Shown: piece after piece, positions 1 through 8,222 of the stretch
Layout: every line of letters begins with the position of its first letter
How positions within the stretch are numbered: the first letter of the stretch is position 1
From: Moraxella pluranimalium
GTDB lineage: Bacteria > Pseudomonadota > Gammaproteobacteria > Pseudomonadales > Moraxellaceae
DNA: 64,000 nt
NCBI RefSeq assembly: GCF_002014825.1
Contig: NZ_MUYU01000017.1
Location: 1-64,000 of the forward strand
Direction of reading: 5' to 3'
Program-made: the position numbers and the translations under genes
The notes under the pieces: generated by a model
Told to the model about the DNA's origin: nothing
The model's database searches: none
The model's input: the letters and a program-made list of their open reading frames with translations, nothing else

Positions 1-231
1 GCTGCATTGCAAGGTGGTGAAGAATATTGGAACAGATTAAACGAAATCAAACAACCCACCTTAATTATCCACGGAACAGACGACAAAATTTGGCATTATA
101 AGAATGCAGGTTTTTTACTAGAAAAAATAAAAGGTTCAAATCTAATCACCCTTGAAGGTACAGGACACGAATTACACGTTGATGATTGGAAATCAATAAT
201 TGATGGAATAGAAAAACACATAAATGACTGA
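1..231 (+). CDS. alpha/beta hydrolase, C-terminal part (5' end outside window)
   Basis: The frame is open from base 1, so the gene starts upstream of the window. The 76 visible residues are the C-terminal end of an alpha/beta hydrolase. A strand ending in LIIHGTDD carries the usual acidic catalytic residue, and GTGHELH carries the catalytic His near the end. The nucleophile Ser motif lies upstream and is not seen, so the substrate cannot be named. The TTG at base 7 is only an apparent start. Codon use is AT-rich (many AAA, AAT and TTA codons), unlike the core genes from 2 kb onward, and the gene is followed by a Bacteroidetes-like repeat. I infer that it is horizontally acquired. Confidence 0.7.
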   Translation, partial: AALQGGEEYWNRLNEIKQPTLIIHGTDDKIWHYKNAGFLLEKIKGSNLITLEGTGHELHVDDWKSIIDGIEKHIND

Positions 232-248
232 TAAACAAAAACAACGAC

Positions 249-381
249 CCGCTAACAATGTATATAAAAAATAGGCGAAACAGTAGTAAATTCAAGGCTT
301 TTGGCTCGTATTATACTTTGTGCTTAACCGAAAATTTGGCACTTCGAAATCGCCTACTTTTCATATACTAACCGTTGGCGG
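249..381. repeat. imperfect inverted-repeat element, attC-like (Bacteroidetes style)
   Basis: The arms around 249-277 (beginning ccgctaacaatgtatata) and 351-381 (ending accgttggcgg) are imperfect complements of each other. Between them lies about 75 bp that includes tgcttaaccgaaaat. The element sits just after one ORF and just before another, like the recombination site between gene cassettes. From memory, similar elements are frequent between genes in Flavobacteria and Cytophaga. The ends (CGCTAAC / GTTGGCG) do not match the canonical integron core RYYYAAC / GTTRRRY, so calling it a functional attC would be speculation. Confidence 0.5.
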
Positions 382-403
382 TAATGTAAGAAAACACTAG
401 AAT

Positions 404-444
404 ATGGAATCATTTGACACATTGGTTGAAGGAATAAATGAAGC
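404..444 (+). pseudogene. 5' fragment of unknown gene cut by the IS
   Basis: An ATG at 404 opens a frame beginning MESFDTLVEGINE, which then runs into the left inverted repeat of the IS30-family element. The fused frame stops at 497-499 inside the IS. Only about 13 native codons remain and no function can be given. The frame begins about 20 bp after the attC-like element, as the next gene of a cassette row would. No continuation is seen on the far side of the IS, where the DNA is native and coded on the opposite strand. Confidence 0.45.
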
Positions 445-1473
445 TGAATTTACAATCCAAGTGCAACAAAAAAAGAAGTACTCATCAACTAGAATATAAT
501 TTTGTTTCCACACAAAAACCACTTCCAAATGATGAGTACTTCCTACCGACATCTTACAATAAACGAGCGAGAAAAGATAATGATTTTACTCGCACAGGGC
601 AAAAAACAAGCAGAAATTGCCAAAGCACTGGGACGTAGCTCCAGCACCATAGTGCAACGAACGCACAAAACAGCTATTTGAAGCATCGTCAAAATAGCAA
701 AGCACAGCGCAAATTAGAGCAGCCTGAATATTTCAATTTGGTGCAAGAAAAGTTTCTGACAGAAAACTGGTCTCCCGAACAAATCAGTGCACGATTAAAA
801 TTGGAAAAATCTGAATTATCCATTAGTTATTCAACCATTTATCGTGGTATTTATTCAGGGCTGTTTGATATAGGAGAACGCAAAGCCAGTCGCAAACTGC
901 GCCACAAAGGCAAAACACGGCATACAAAAAATCATCATGAAAAACGTGGCAAAATTCAGATATCCAACCATTTGAACGACCGTCCCATTTCGGCGCAAAA
1001 TCGCAGTCGCTTTGGACATTGGGAAGCCAATACCGTACTGGGTAAAGCGGGTGGAGCTTGTTTGCTGACGCTGACGGAACGCAAAAGTCGTTTTGAGTTG
1101 GTGAAGAAAATTCCTGCCAAAAAAGCCGAAGCAGTCCAAAAAGCCATGATTGAATTGCTGGATTCACATATATTGCGGTCAATTACGCCAGACCGTGGTA
1201 AAGAATTTGCCCAACATCGTTTGGTAACAGAAGCACTGGGCGTAGAATTTTACTTCCCTGAGCCACATCAACCATGGACACGGGGAACGAATGAAAACAC
1301 AAATGGGTTACTTCGTGAATACTTTCCGAAGCACCAAGACATCAATCAGTGGAGCGAAGTTGATATTCAACAGGTGATCAATAAACTGAATTTACGACCA
1401 CGTAAATGTTTAGGTTGGAAAACACCTTATGAAGTTTACTTCAAAAAATCGTTGCACTTGGTTTGACAATTCA
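445..1473 (+). mobile_element. IS30-family insertion sequence (about 1.03 kb)
   Basis: The terminal inverted repeats are TGAATTTACAATCCAAGTG at 445 onward and, read on the minus strand from 1473, TGAATTGTCAAACCAAGTG. Both then continue GCAAC, giving about 20 of 23 matching positions. Inside is an IS30-type DDE transposase in two frames. A convincing target duplication is not evident. The best candidate is AAG at 441-443 and 1473-1475, which would shift the ends by one base. The DNA on the left side is foreign cassette DNA and on the right is a native lipoprotein gene, so the element marks the junction. This is compatible with an IS-mediated rearrangement. Confidence 0.8.
529..1466 (+). pseudogene. 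IS30-family transposase, frameshifted and with a changed catalytic residue
   Basis: The N-terminal part (529-681) encodes an IS30 helix-turn-helix: LTINEREKIMILLAQGKKQ followed by EIAKALGRSSSTI. It then leaves frame near 645-660 and stops. The rest lies in another frame, ending at 1464-1466. That part keeps the second Asp (TPDRGKEFAQH) and the Glu (RGTNENTNGLLREYFPK) of the DDE triad. The first Asp is replaced: the family motif WExDTV reads WEANTV here (AAT at 1029-1031, one base from GAT). With both a frameshift and a lost catalytic Asp, the copy should be inactive unless complemented in trans. IS30 elements are not generally known for programmed frameshifting. Confidence 0.85.
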
Positions 1474-1791
1474 AGAGGTAATATTAACCTTTTGAGCAGA
1501 AATGCCTTGCATATCAAAGCTGACAGATTTGCCATCAATGGTAACTGTCGCTACATTGTTTGTAGCAGCGGTCGCTTGATTTGCGCCAGCGACTTGATTG
1601 CTGCCTAGATTGATTTGGTTGCCTTTGATGGCGTTGTTCGTTGTATTGCTATTGGTTGAACCTGTGGTTGGGCTGGTAACAACTGGCGTGGTTGTTGTAC
1701 TACTGCTTGACGAAGAGCCACCGCTACTGCACGCAGCTAGGGCGATGGCTGACATACTAACCGCTAAGACTTTAACTACTGAAACTGTCAT
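1471..1791 (-). CDS. surface lipoprotein, truncated by the IS
   Basis: The 106-residue product begins with a lipoprotein signal peptide (lipobox LAAC followed by SSGG and poly-Ser). A Thr/Pro/Asn-rich linker follows, and then a segment VATVTIDGKSVSFDM resembling the start of the folded part of Slam-dependent surface lipoproteins (TbpB-like, HpuA-like) of Moraxella and Neisseria. The stop codon TGA (1471-1473) is the outermost three bases of the IS inverted repeat, so the native C-terminal part has been removed and the stop is supplied by the IS. The remainder is not found on the other side of the IS. Two TTTGTACAAA palindromes lie upstream. Whether the remnant is still made and exported is unknown. 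Confidence 0.65.
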   Translation of the reverse strand: MTVSVVKVLAVSMSAIALAACSSGGSSSSSSTTTTPVVTSPTTGSTNSNTTNNAIKGNQINLGSNQVAGANQATAATNNVATVTIDGKSVSFDMQGISAQKVNITS

Positions 1792-1836
1792 AATTTCTCC
1801 TTAAAATACGGTGTCAATAACCGAAAAAACAGTTGG

Positions 1837-1868
1837 TTTGTACAAAAGCTTAATATTTGTACAAATAT
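1837..1868 (-). promoter_or_regulatory. paired TTTGTACAAA palindromes upstream of the lipoprotein gene
   Basis: TTTGTACAAA occurs twice, at 1837-1846 and 1856-1865. The second copy extends to a perfect 16-bp palindrome, 1853-1868. The centres are 19 bp apart, and the pair lies 46-77 bp upstream of the lipoprotein start, where a promoter would be expected. This looks like a tandem operator for an unidentified repressor. It does not match the Fur consensus. Confidence 0.4.
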
Positions 1869-1990
1869 ACAGTACAGGATTGCAATAAGGTAGCAACTAG
1901 TAGTTAAGATAACATTTTTAAAAGTGTTGTCAAGTTTTTGGCAAAATCTTATGTTATTTTTTTTATTTGGATGAAAAGTTAAGCTTGGTT

Positions 1991-1999
1991 TGATATAAT
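1991..1999 (+). promoter_or_regulatory. extended -10 promoter of yhbY
   Basis: TGATATAAT (TGN plus a perfect TATAAT at 1994-1999) lies about 30 bp upstream of the yhbY start. No good -35 hexamer is seen at the normal distance, which is typical of extended -10 promoters. Confidence 0.5.
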
Positions 2000-2030
2000 A
2001 AACGCTTTAAAATGTATCTTACGAGTTCAT

Positions 2031-2348
2031 ATGAGCAAAAAAGCAAAACTTCAAGACATCAAAGCCCTGCGTGGCATCGGCCATCAGCTTAGCCCAATCG
2101 TCATCGTCGGCGCAAACGGTCTTACCCCAACCCTAATCGAAGAAGTGGCACGCGCCTTGCACGACCACGAACTCATCAAAATCAAAATCCCAGCAGGTTC
2201 AGCCGATGAACGCAAAGAGTGCGCCAATGCCATCGCTGCTGCTACTGAGTCTGAAGTGATTCACCACATCGGACGCATGGTGCTACTACTGCGTGCCAAC
2301 CCTGAGCCAAATCCAAAGCTATCTAACCTAAGCCGTTTTGGTTTTTGA
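2031..2348 (+). CDS. yhbY: YhbY-type CRM-domain RNA-binding protein
   Basis: A 105-residue protein made almost entirely of a CRS1-YhbY (CRM) domain. Its N-terminal half contains LRGIGHQLSPIVIVGANGLT, with the GxxG-like loop in GANG. The middle DHELIKIKIPAG and the end IGRMVLLLRANP are equally typical. In E. coli YhbY associates with pre-50S ribosomal particles, and a role in large-subunit assembly is the accepted view. Length and motifs match the family. The next ORF starts only about 10 bp after the stop, so the two may be cotranscribed. Confidence 0.9.
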   Translation: MSKKAKLQDIKALRGIGHQLSPIVIVGANGLTPTLIEEVARALHDHELIKIKIPAGSADERKECANAIAAATESEVIHHIGRMVLLLRANPEPNPKLSNLSRFGF

Positions 2349-2358
2349 TGGTTATCTG

Positions 2359-3006
2359 ATGAATCTGCATCGGTTATTGTTTACGCATCGTGTGATTGAG
2401 ACGGTGCGTACATTTCCCCTAATCGCTGTCATTGATGGCGATTTTGTGCATTTGGACAAGGTGGTATCAGTGCCCGCCATCACAGCATCTGTGTCGGTGA
2501 TGGATGGTGCGATGCAGGTGAGCTTTATGGTAGAAAAAACTTGCCACACCAAAGATGTGTTTGCGGTGGCGGACTTGGGCGAATCTGCCAAGCAATTACC
2601 CATGTGCCGAGCGGATTTTTTGTGGCAACAAGATTGCTTTGAGTGCTTTATCGGTCATATGGATGAGCCTGCTTATCTAGAAATCAATGCCAATACCGCA
2701 GGTGAATTTAATAGCTATCAGTTTGATGACTATCGCACACCCGATGTGATGCCACCTGTGGCAAATCATGCGTACGACGTACAAAGCTTTGCCCATCAAG
2801 ATGAAGTAGCATTTTGCTTTGGCTTTGAAGTGGCTAATGAAGCGACAGAAACTACGACAAGCATCGATGTAGCACGGCTAAAGATTAACCCAACGGTGAT
2901 TTTATACCCTGTGATTGATAGTCAAGCTGTGCCGATTTATTATGCATATCAGCATGCTGTACCACCTGATTTTCATCAGCGGGCAGTGTGGCAGAATGTG
3001 GTATAA
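2359..3006 (+). CDS. DOMON-like domain protein of unknown function
   Basis: A 215-residue soluble protein without a signal peptide. The segments LWQQDCFECFIG, YLEINANTAGEFNSYQF and the Pro-Asp-Phe-His near the end (PPDFHQRAVW) match the DOMON-like (carbohydrate-binding family 9-like) group of bacterial proteins, whose ligand is not known. The ATG at 2359 is preferred over a TTG at 2338 that overlaps the end of yhbY, although neither has a strong ribosome site. It is placed directly downstream of yhbY and may share its transcript. Confidence 0.65.
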   Translation: MNLHRLLFTHRVIETVRTFPLIAVIDGDFVHLDKVVSVPAITASVSVMDGAMQVSFMVEKTCHTKDVFAVADLGESAKQLPMCRADFLWQQDCFECFIGHMDEPAYLEINANTAGEFNSYQFDDYRTPDVMPPVANHAYDVQSFAHQDEVAFCFGFEVANEATETTTSIDVARLKINPTVILYPVIDSQAVPIYYAYQHAVPPDFHQRAVWQNVV

Positions 3007-3054
3007 TAATTTACAAAGTCTAATTATTTGGTTTAATATATGCAAGGAGTTTAA

Positions 3055-3879
3055 ATGTTAAAATATGCTACCGCCACGCTATTATTATCGATGGCAACTG
3101 TGTCATATGCTGCACCTGTGGACTGGACTCCTTTTTTGGATAGTATGCAGTATAATTGTGATGCTAGTACTATTACTGCCATTTTACCTGTAGATCCACA
3201 AACTGAATCTGTAACACCTAAAATACCCAAAAAACTCAAATCAAGTGTGATTAGCATTTCACCGGAATACGATGGTGCCGTAGCAGAAGTCACGCTAAAT
3301 TTGAAAAATGCAACCGCATTTGGTCAGTCGCTAAAAGTATTAAAAGTGGGCTATGGCATGGTTGAAGGCGGTCTATCTGTGCAAATGAAATTTGCCAATC
3401 AAGATTTTATGAAATTATTGCCATCCTTTTTTGCAGGAAATGTTGATCATATTGAACATGCTGGCACAAAGAAGTATTGGGTTAGTGAAATAAGAAATAT
3501 GCCACAGTATGATTCTAATGGGGTGTGGCTAAATAGTGAAGATGAAGTATTAAAAACCTATCAATCCACCTTTTATAAAAAGAATGCGGGCAGAGAGTTG
3601 GGAGTTGCATATTGGGCAGCAAAACCGGACAGTCCTGATTTTTACGATTCTTTTCGAAGGGAGTTGAAAAAGCGCGGGTTTTACACGCAACAAAAGACTA
3701 TTTATAATCAATTGATTAAAAGCAAATTTTTTAAAGATGAAGATGTGGGTATTGTCACTTATATGACGAATGGGTCAGGCTATGTGATTGAGGATGATGA
3801 GATAATAGAACTGGAATTTAGTAAAACCAACAAAAGTATTTCTTGTACTGTAACGCAAAGGCAGGAGATTTTATTGTAG
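3055..3879 (+). CDS. secreted protein of unknown function
   Basis: I do not recognise this 274-residue protein. It has a clear signal peptide (MLKYATATLLLSMATVSYA, predicted cleavage after SYA-AP) and no further membrane segment, so it is probably periplasmic. There are two Cys residues, one near the N-terminus (YNCDAS) and one near the C-terminus (ISCTV), which could form a disulfide joining the two ends. A good ribosome site (aaggag) precedes the ATG. It stands alone between yhbY/DOMON and the convergent DUF4442 gene. Confidence 0.7.
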   Translation: MLKYATATLLLSMATVSYAAPVDWTPFLDSMQYNCDASTITAILPVDPQTESVTPKIPKKLKSSVISISPEYDGAVAEVTLNLKNATAFGQSLKVLKVGYGMVEGGLSVQMKFANQDFMKLLPSFFAGNVDHIEHAGTKKYWVSEIRNMPQYDSNGVWLNSEDEVLKTYQSTFYKKNAGRELGVAYWAAKPDSPDFYDSFRRELKKRGFYTQQKTIYNQLIKSKFFKDEDVGIVTYMTNGSGYVIEDDEIIELEFSKTNKSISCTVTQRQEILL

Positions 3880-3881
3880 GC

Positions 3882-3949
3882 AAAGTTTGGGATGTTGGTA
3901 TGGACATTTAATAAATGTAATACACTACAATCAAACCCGCCCAAACTTT
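3882..3949. terminator. possible long-loop hairpin between convergent genes
   Basis: AAAGTTTGGG (3882-3891) and CCCAAACTTT (3940-3949) are exact complements 48 bp apart. The loop contains a second small palindrome, acatttaataaatgt. It lies between two convergent genes and is followed by a short T-run. The long loop makes this a weak call. Confidence 0.3.
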
Positions 3950-3952
3950 TTC

Positions 3953-4510
3953 TTAAGCTTTTTCTAATCGCTTGATGCCAATGGTTTTGGTCACTTTGGC
4001 GATGATTTTTTGTTGGCTGTCGGTGATGTCGATGTGATAATCACGGTGGATGGTATCACCTGATTTGGCAAGCTCAAGAATCTCAAGCACTTCATCTGTA
4101 CTGATTTTGATACGGGCGGTGACCTTATCATCGGTAGTGCTTAGATACTCGATGGTCGATGAGATATCCCAGACCTGATAGTCCTTGCCGAGCTTATGTG
4201 CCAGCATGGTGCAGATAAATGGGTCGGTCATCATATGCATACTGGCACCAAACTGCGTACTAGTTAGGCTCTTATTCAGCCGTGTCATCGGCAGTCCCAC
4301 CACGCATAAGCCATTGTCCAGATCCACCATCTCAAGGCGAATGCCTGCACCCAGAAACGGTGCAAAAGTATTCAGCTTGCTTTTGATGATGTGTGGTACA
4401 AGCTGTGGATAAGTGGCTTCTTTGCCTTGTTTAATCAGCTTGCCGAGTTTGTTTTTGGCGGTCGTTAGAGCCATGTATCGATCCTCAAAATTATCGCAGT
4501 ATTGTGCCAT
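3953..4510 (-). CDS. DUF4442 hotdog-fold protein (thioesterase-like)
   Basis: A 185-residue cytoplasmic protein resembling the DUF4442 branch of the hotdog superfamily. The features are a helix-rich N-terminus, the loop TSTQFGASMHMMTDPFICTMLAHKLG (the central helix of the fold), and then WDISSTIEYLSTTDDKVTARI. DUF4442 proteins are thought to be acyl-CoA thioesterase relatives. No activity can be assigned here. Starts at 4510 (MAQYC) and 4474 (MALTT) are both possible. It is transcribed divergently from uvrC. Confidence 0.65.
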   Translation of the reverse strand: MAQYCDNFEDRYMALTTAKNKLGKLIKQGKEATYPQLVPHIIKSKLNTFAPFLGAGIRLEMVDLDNGLCVVGLPMTRLNKSLTSTQFGASMHMMTDPFICTMLAHKLGKDYQVWDISSTIEYLSTTDDKVTARIKISTDEVLEILELAKSGDTIHRDYHIDITDSQQKIIAKVTKTIGIKRLEKA

Positions 4511-4628
4511 ATTTTGTAGATGAAATAAAGCTGTTTAATTTTTGTGCAGGATAAATGCGTCTTTTGTTGATGCCTGAGTTGATCAAATTTGTGCTAAAAT
4601 AATGCATCTTTTGTGATGATGTTTTGCT

Positions 4629-6572
4629 ATGCCGACCAACCAAGACCGCCCAGATTTAGACCAACTCATTGATGAGATGAACGAGCCTATCGATGATGAA
4701 ATGGTGCTGCCAGTATCCAAGCAGGTGATGTCACGCAATGTATTGGCGGATGGTGTCGATCGCAAGGCACATCTGTCGGCATTGGTCAAAGGCTTACCCA
4801 ACTTGCCTGGGGTATATAAGATGCTGGGCAAAACTGGCGACATCCTATATGTCGGCAAAGCCAAATCGCTCAAAAATCGGGTCAATAGCTACTTTGCCAA
4901 GACCATCGAACATCCAAAGACTCAAGCGCTCGTACAGCGAATCTATGATGTCGAAATCATCACCACCACCAGCGAGACCGAAGCGTTATTGCTTGAACAA
5001 AATTTAATCAAAAATCATCTACCACCTTATAATGTCATCCTAAGAGACGATAAGTCCTATCTGTATGTCTATGTCAGTACGGATAAATTTCCACGCTTGG
5101 GTATCGGTCGGGGCAAGGGTAATCATGTACAAGGGCGGTTCTTTGGGCCTTATCCATCGGCTACGAGTGCCAAGACGTCACTTGCACTGATGCAAAAGCT
5201 ATTTATGCTAAGAAGCTGCACCAATAATTTTTTTAATCAGCGTAAACGCCCTTGTCTAGAATACCAAATCAAACGCTGCAAGGCACCGTGTGTTGGCATG
5301 GTATCGCAGGCAGAATATGATGCTGATGTCGATGCGACCTTGAAATTTTTGCAGGGTGATACAGGGCAGATTCAAACAATGCTCATTGCCAAGATGGAAG
5401 AAGCGGCATCGCAGATGAATTTTGAACAGGCGGTGTTTTATCGAGATCGCTTGACGATGATTAATGATTTGTCTGCCAAGCAGTCGGTGTATCGACTCGA
5501 TGGCGAGGCAGATGTCTTTGCCATCACTGAGCAAGCAGGCGTGACGGCGATTCATGTGCTGACGGTGCGCGGTGGGCAGGTATTGGGTGGTAAGAATTAT
5601 TTTCCGGATGAGATTGCACCTGATGCCAAGCATCTGGGTGAGAAACTGTCTGAGTTTTTGCTGTCGTTTTATTTTCAGGTGAGTGATGATTTGCCAAGCG
5701 AAATCATCATCAATGCCGCACTTGAAGATGCCGATGCGGTGAGTGAGGCGTTGGCAAGTCAGTTTGGGCATAAGACCACCATCAAGCACCGAGTGCAGAC
5801 ACATCGAGCAGATTGGCTCAATATCGCCACACTCAATGCCAATAATGCACTAGCCGCACAGCTCAAAGACCACCGAGAGCTACACGCGCGCTTTGAGGCA
5901 CTTAGAGTGGCGCTTGATGGCGTAACAGATCGCACCATTGATCGTATCGAGTGCTTTGACATCAGTCATACGATGGGTGAAGCGGCGATTGGTTCGTGCG
6001 TGGTGTTTGACCAAGGTGGTGCACGTAAGCGAGACTATCGCCAATACGCCATCCATGACATCACCGCAGGTGATGACTATGCTGCCATGAGGCAGGTGCT
6101 GACACGGCGATATAGCAAACAGCCACTGCCTGATTTGCTACTTGTTGATGGCGGTAAGGGTCAGCTCAATATCGCCATCGAAGTGCTGACGGCACTTGGT
6201 AAGCTAGATGATACCTTGCTTGTGAGTGTGGCAAAAGGCGAAGGGCGTAAAGCAGGGCTTGAGGTGCTGCATTTTGTCAATCATGAGCCACTAGACTTAC
6301 CTGCTGATAGCAAGGCATTACACCTAATCATGCAGGTGCGTGATGAAGCACACCGTTTCGCCATCACAGCCCACCGCAAAAAGCGTGATAAGAAACGAGC
6401 AGGCTCGGTGCTTGAAGTTATTCCGGGGCTTGGGGCAACACGTCGCCGTGATTTGCTCAATCATTTTGGCGGCATGGGGCAGCTACTGGGTGCATCCGAA
6501 AAAGACATCAGCGAAGTCAAGGGTATTGGCAAAGTCTTGGCAAGTACGATTTATAAGGCATTGCACGGCTGA
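4629..6572 (+). CDS. uvrC: excinuclease ABC subunit C
   Basis: UvrC makes the 3' and 5' incisions in nucleotide excision repair with UvrA and UvrB. The GIY-YIG domain begins at about residue 55 ([28 protein letters not shown]). A UVR motif follows near residue 250 ([20 protein letters not shown]). The RNase H-like nuclease core comes next ([32 protein letters not shown]), then tandem helix-hairpin-helix motifs at the end ([22 protein letters not shown]). At 647 residues it has about 40 acidic residues more at the N-terminus than E. coli UvrC. An ATG at 4728 would remove 33 of them. An extended -10 (TGCTAAAAT, 4592-4600) lies upstream. Confidence 0.95.
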   Translation: MPTNQDRPDLDQLIDEMNEPIDDEMVLPVSKQVMSRNVLADGVDRKAHLSALVKGLPNLPGVYKMLGKTGDILYVGKAKSLKNRVNSYFAKTIEHPKTQALVQRIYDVEIITTTSETEALLLEQNLIKNHLPPYNVILRDDKSYLYVYVSTDKFPRLGIGRGKGNHVQGRFFGPYPSATSAKTSLALMQKLFMLRSCTNNFFNQRKRPCLEYQIKRCKAPCVGMVSQAEYDADVDATLKFLQGDTGQIQTMLIAKMEEAASQMNFEQAVFYRDRLTMINDLSAKQSVYRLDGEADVFAITEQAGVTAIHVLTVRGGQVLGGKNYFPDEIAPDAKHLGEKLSEFLLSFYFQVSDDLPSEIIINAALEDADAVSEALASQFGHKTTIKHRVQTHRADWLNIATLNANNALAAQLKDHRELHARFEALRVALDGVTDRTIDRIECFDISHTMGEAAIGSCVVFDQGGARKRDYRQYAIHDITAGDDYAAMRQVLTRRYSKQPLPDLLLVDGGKGQLNIAIEVLTALGKLDDTLLVSVAKGEGRKAGLEVLHFVNHEPLDLPADSKALHLIMQVRDEAHRFAITAHRKKRDKKRAGSVLEVIPGLGATRRRDLLNHFGGMGQLLGASEKDISEVKGIGKVLASTIYKALHG

Positions 6573-6582
6573 TTTTGGAAAA

Positions 6583-6617
6583 AAAGATGAGCAATCGACA
6601 CTGCTCATCTTTTTTTA
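6583..6617. terminator. bidirectional terminator between uvrC and lysA
   Basis: The stem AAAGATGAGCA (6583-6593) pairs with TGCTCATCTTT (6602-6612), followed by T-rich sequence on the plus strand and preceded by an A-run. It lies between convergent genes and can serve both. Confidence 0.85.
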
Positions 6618-6643
6618 TTTTCATGACTTGCTAAACTTGCTCA

Positions 6644-7954
6644 TTAAGCAATCTCATCACGCCACAGATCTGATAGTACTTCACGCTTACGCACCACACG
6701 ATGCGCGCCGTCATTGACCATCACTTCACAAGGGCGTGGACGAGTGTTGTAGTTGCTCGCCATCGTAAAGCCATAAGCGCCTGCACCTGTCACCGCCAAA
6801 GTATCACCGACAGACAGTGACAGCAGGCGATCTTTACCAATAAAATCGCTCGACTCGCAGACTGTGCCGACCACATCCCATACTTTTTCGTCGCCCGATT
6901 TGGATAGGTCTGTCGGGATAATCGCCATCACCGACTCATACAGCGCAGGGCGAATCAGCTCGCTCATTGAGCTATCGACGATGGCGAAGTTCTTAAACTC
7001 GGTAGGCTTTAGCACATCGACACTGGTCAAGAGTACGCCTGTATTGGCAACCAAGCTACGACCCGGCTCTAGGTATAGCTTAAGCCCTAGTGCTTTTAGG
7101 CGTGGCAAAAGTAGCTTGGCATAGTCATCGACGCTGACAGGGTTTTCGTCAATATAACGCACGCCAAGACCGCCGCCAAGGTCAATATGATTAAGCGTGA
7201 TACCATTGGCAGATAGCTCATCAATTAGCTCGATAAGCTTATCAAGTGCATCACTAAAGCCCTGTGCATCGAGTAGCTGTGAGCCGATATGGCAGTCGAT
7301 ACCAGTGATTTGTAGATTTGGTAGGCTATTGGCGTGCAGATAAGCGGCCACCGCCTGTTCATGACTGATGCCAAATTTATTATCTTTCATGCCAGTTGAG
7401 ATATACGGATGCGTCTTGGCATCGACATCAGGATTGATACGCAGGGAGATGCGAGCGGTTTTGCCAAGCTTCACTGCCACACGACTGATACTATCAAGCT
7501 CGCTCACCGCTTCGACATTAAAGCAGTGGATATCGGCACTTAGCGCATATTCGATATCGTCATGGGTTTTGCCCACGCCTGAATAGACGACTTTTTTGGC
7601 ATCGGTGACTTGTAGCACACGAGCCAACTCACCTTTTGAGACGATATCGAAGCCTGCACCAGCATCGGCTAGGGTCTTTAGCACCGCAAGATTTGAGTTG
7701 GCTTTGATAGCGTAGCAAATCTGATGCTCAATCTCATCAAATGCTTGTGTATAAGCATGATAATTATCCAATAACGCACGGCGTGAATAGACATACAGGG
7801 GCGTGCCATAGTGTGATTTTAAAGTTTGGCTACTGACACCATCAATATGTAGGATATTATCCACATAAGAAAAATACGGCAAAGCATCGGTCAATACACT
7901 AGCATCAATGCTAAGCGCACCATCAATGGTACGACTGGCAGGCAAAAAAGTCAT
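6644..7954 (-). CDS. lysA: diaminopimelate decarboxylase
   Basis: LysA converts meso-diaminopimelate to L-lysine with pyridoxal phosphate. The 436-residue protein is a fold-type III PLP enzyme. The PLP lysine is Lys84 in YAIKANSN, the phosphate-binding glycine loop is HIDLGGGLGVRY, and EPGRSLVANTG and CESSDF contribute to the active site at the dimer interface. The C-terminal motif GAYGFTMASNYNTRPR is also typical. A ribosome site (aagag) precedes the ATG at 7954. It lies 54 bp downstream of lptM, a common pairing in gammaproteobacteria. No lysine riboswitch is seen. Confidence 0.95.
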   Translation of the reverse strand: MTFLPASRTIDGALSIDASVLTDALPYFSYVDNILHIDGVSSQTLKSHYGTPLYVYSRRALLDNYHAYTQAFDEIEHQICYAIKANSNLAVLKTLADAGAGFDIVSKGELARVLQVTDAKKVVYSGVGKTHDDIEYALSADIHCFNVEAVSELDSISRVAVKLGKTARISLRINPDVDAKTHPYISTGMKDNKFGISHEQAVAAYLHANSLPNLQITGIDCHIGSQLLDAQGFSDALDKLIELIDELSANGITLNHIDLGGGLGVRYIDENPVSVDDYAKLLLPRLKALGLKLYLEPGRSLVANTGVLLTSVDVLKPTEFKNFAIVDSSMSELIRPALYESVMAIIPTDLSKSGDEKVWDVVGTVCESSDFIGKDRLLSLSVGDTLAVTGAGAYGFTMASNYNTRPRPCEVMVNDGAHRVVRKREVLSDLWRDEIA

Positions 7955-8008
7955 TAGAATCTCTTATTATTTGGTCAATATTTAGTCAATGATGGAGAAT
8001 TGGGTTAA

Positions 8009-8176
8009 TTAATAATCATCTGGATTGATGGTCGTCGCATCGCCATTAGTGTCGATACTTGGCGTGCTATCAATGGCAGGCGTGCTGTCTGTCGGCAGGT
8101 ATAATGCGCCTTTTTGACCGCAGGCGGTGAGCAAAACGGCAGAGCCAATCAAAAGCCATGCTAAAGTGTGTTTCAT
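8009..8176 (-). CDS. lptM: small lipoprotein LptM (YifL)
   Basis: A 55-residue lipoprotein. MKHTLAWLLIGSAVLLTAC is the signal peptide with lipobox LTAC. It is followed by GQKGALYLP, the family motif (CGxKGxLYxP) of LptM/YifL, which in E. coli helps maturation of the LPS translocon LptDE at the outer membrane. The ATG at 8176 is chosen over an upstream one because the signal peptide begins there. The position upstream of lysA/dapF-type genes is conserved in many gammaproteobacteria. Confidence 0.8.
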   Translation of the reverse strand: MKHTLAWLLIGSAVLLTACGQKGALYLPTDSTPAIDSTPSIDTNGDATTINPDDY

Positions 8177-8213
8177 GGTCGCTATCCAAAATGCTTGAGA
8201 ATAAAATGCTCTC

Positions 8214-8222
8214 ATTGTAGCA
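8214..8222 (-). promoter_or_regulatory. extended -10 promoter of lptM-lysA
   Basis: Read on the minus strand this is TGCTACAAT, a TGN-extended -10 about 38-46 bp upstream of the lptM ATG. No clear -35 is present. Confidence 0.4.

Noticed and set aside
249-381. Canonical integron attC site
   Set aside because: The ends CGCTAAC and GTTGGCG do not fit RYYYAAC/GTTRRRY, and no integron integrase is in the window, so it is listed only as attC-like.
640-681. Programmed frameshift joining the two transposase frames
   Set aside because: No slippery heptamer with a following structure is evident, and the family normally has a single ORF. A lesion is the simpler explanation, supported by the lost catalytic Asp.
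5256-5804. Long antisense ORF within uvrC
   Set aside because: It lies wholly inside a well-conserved gene on the other strand and has no family motifs or ribosome site. It is a shadow of biased codon use.
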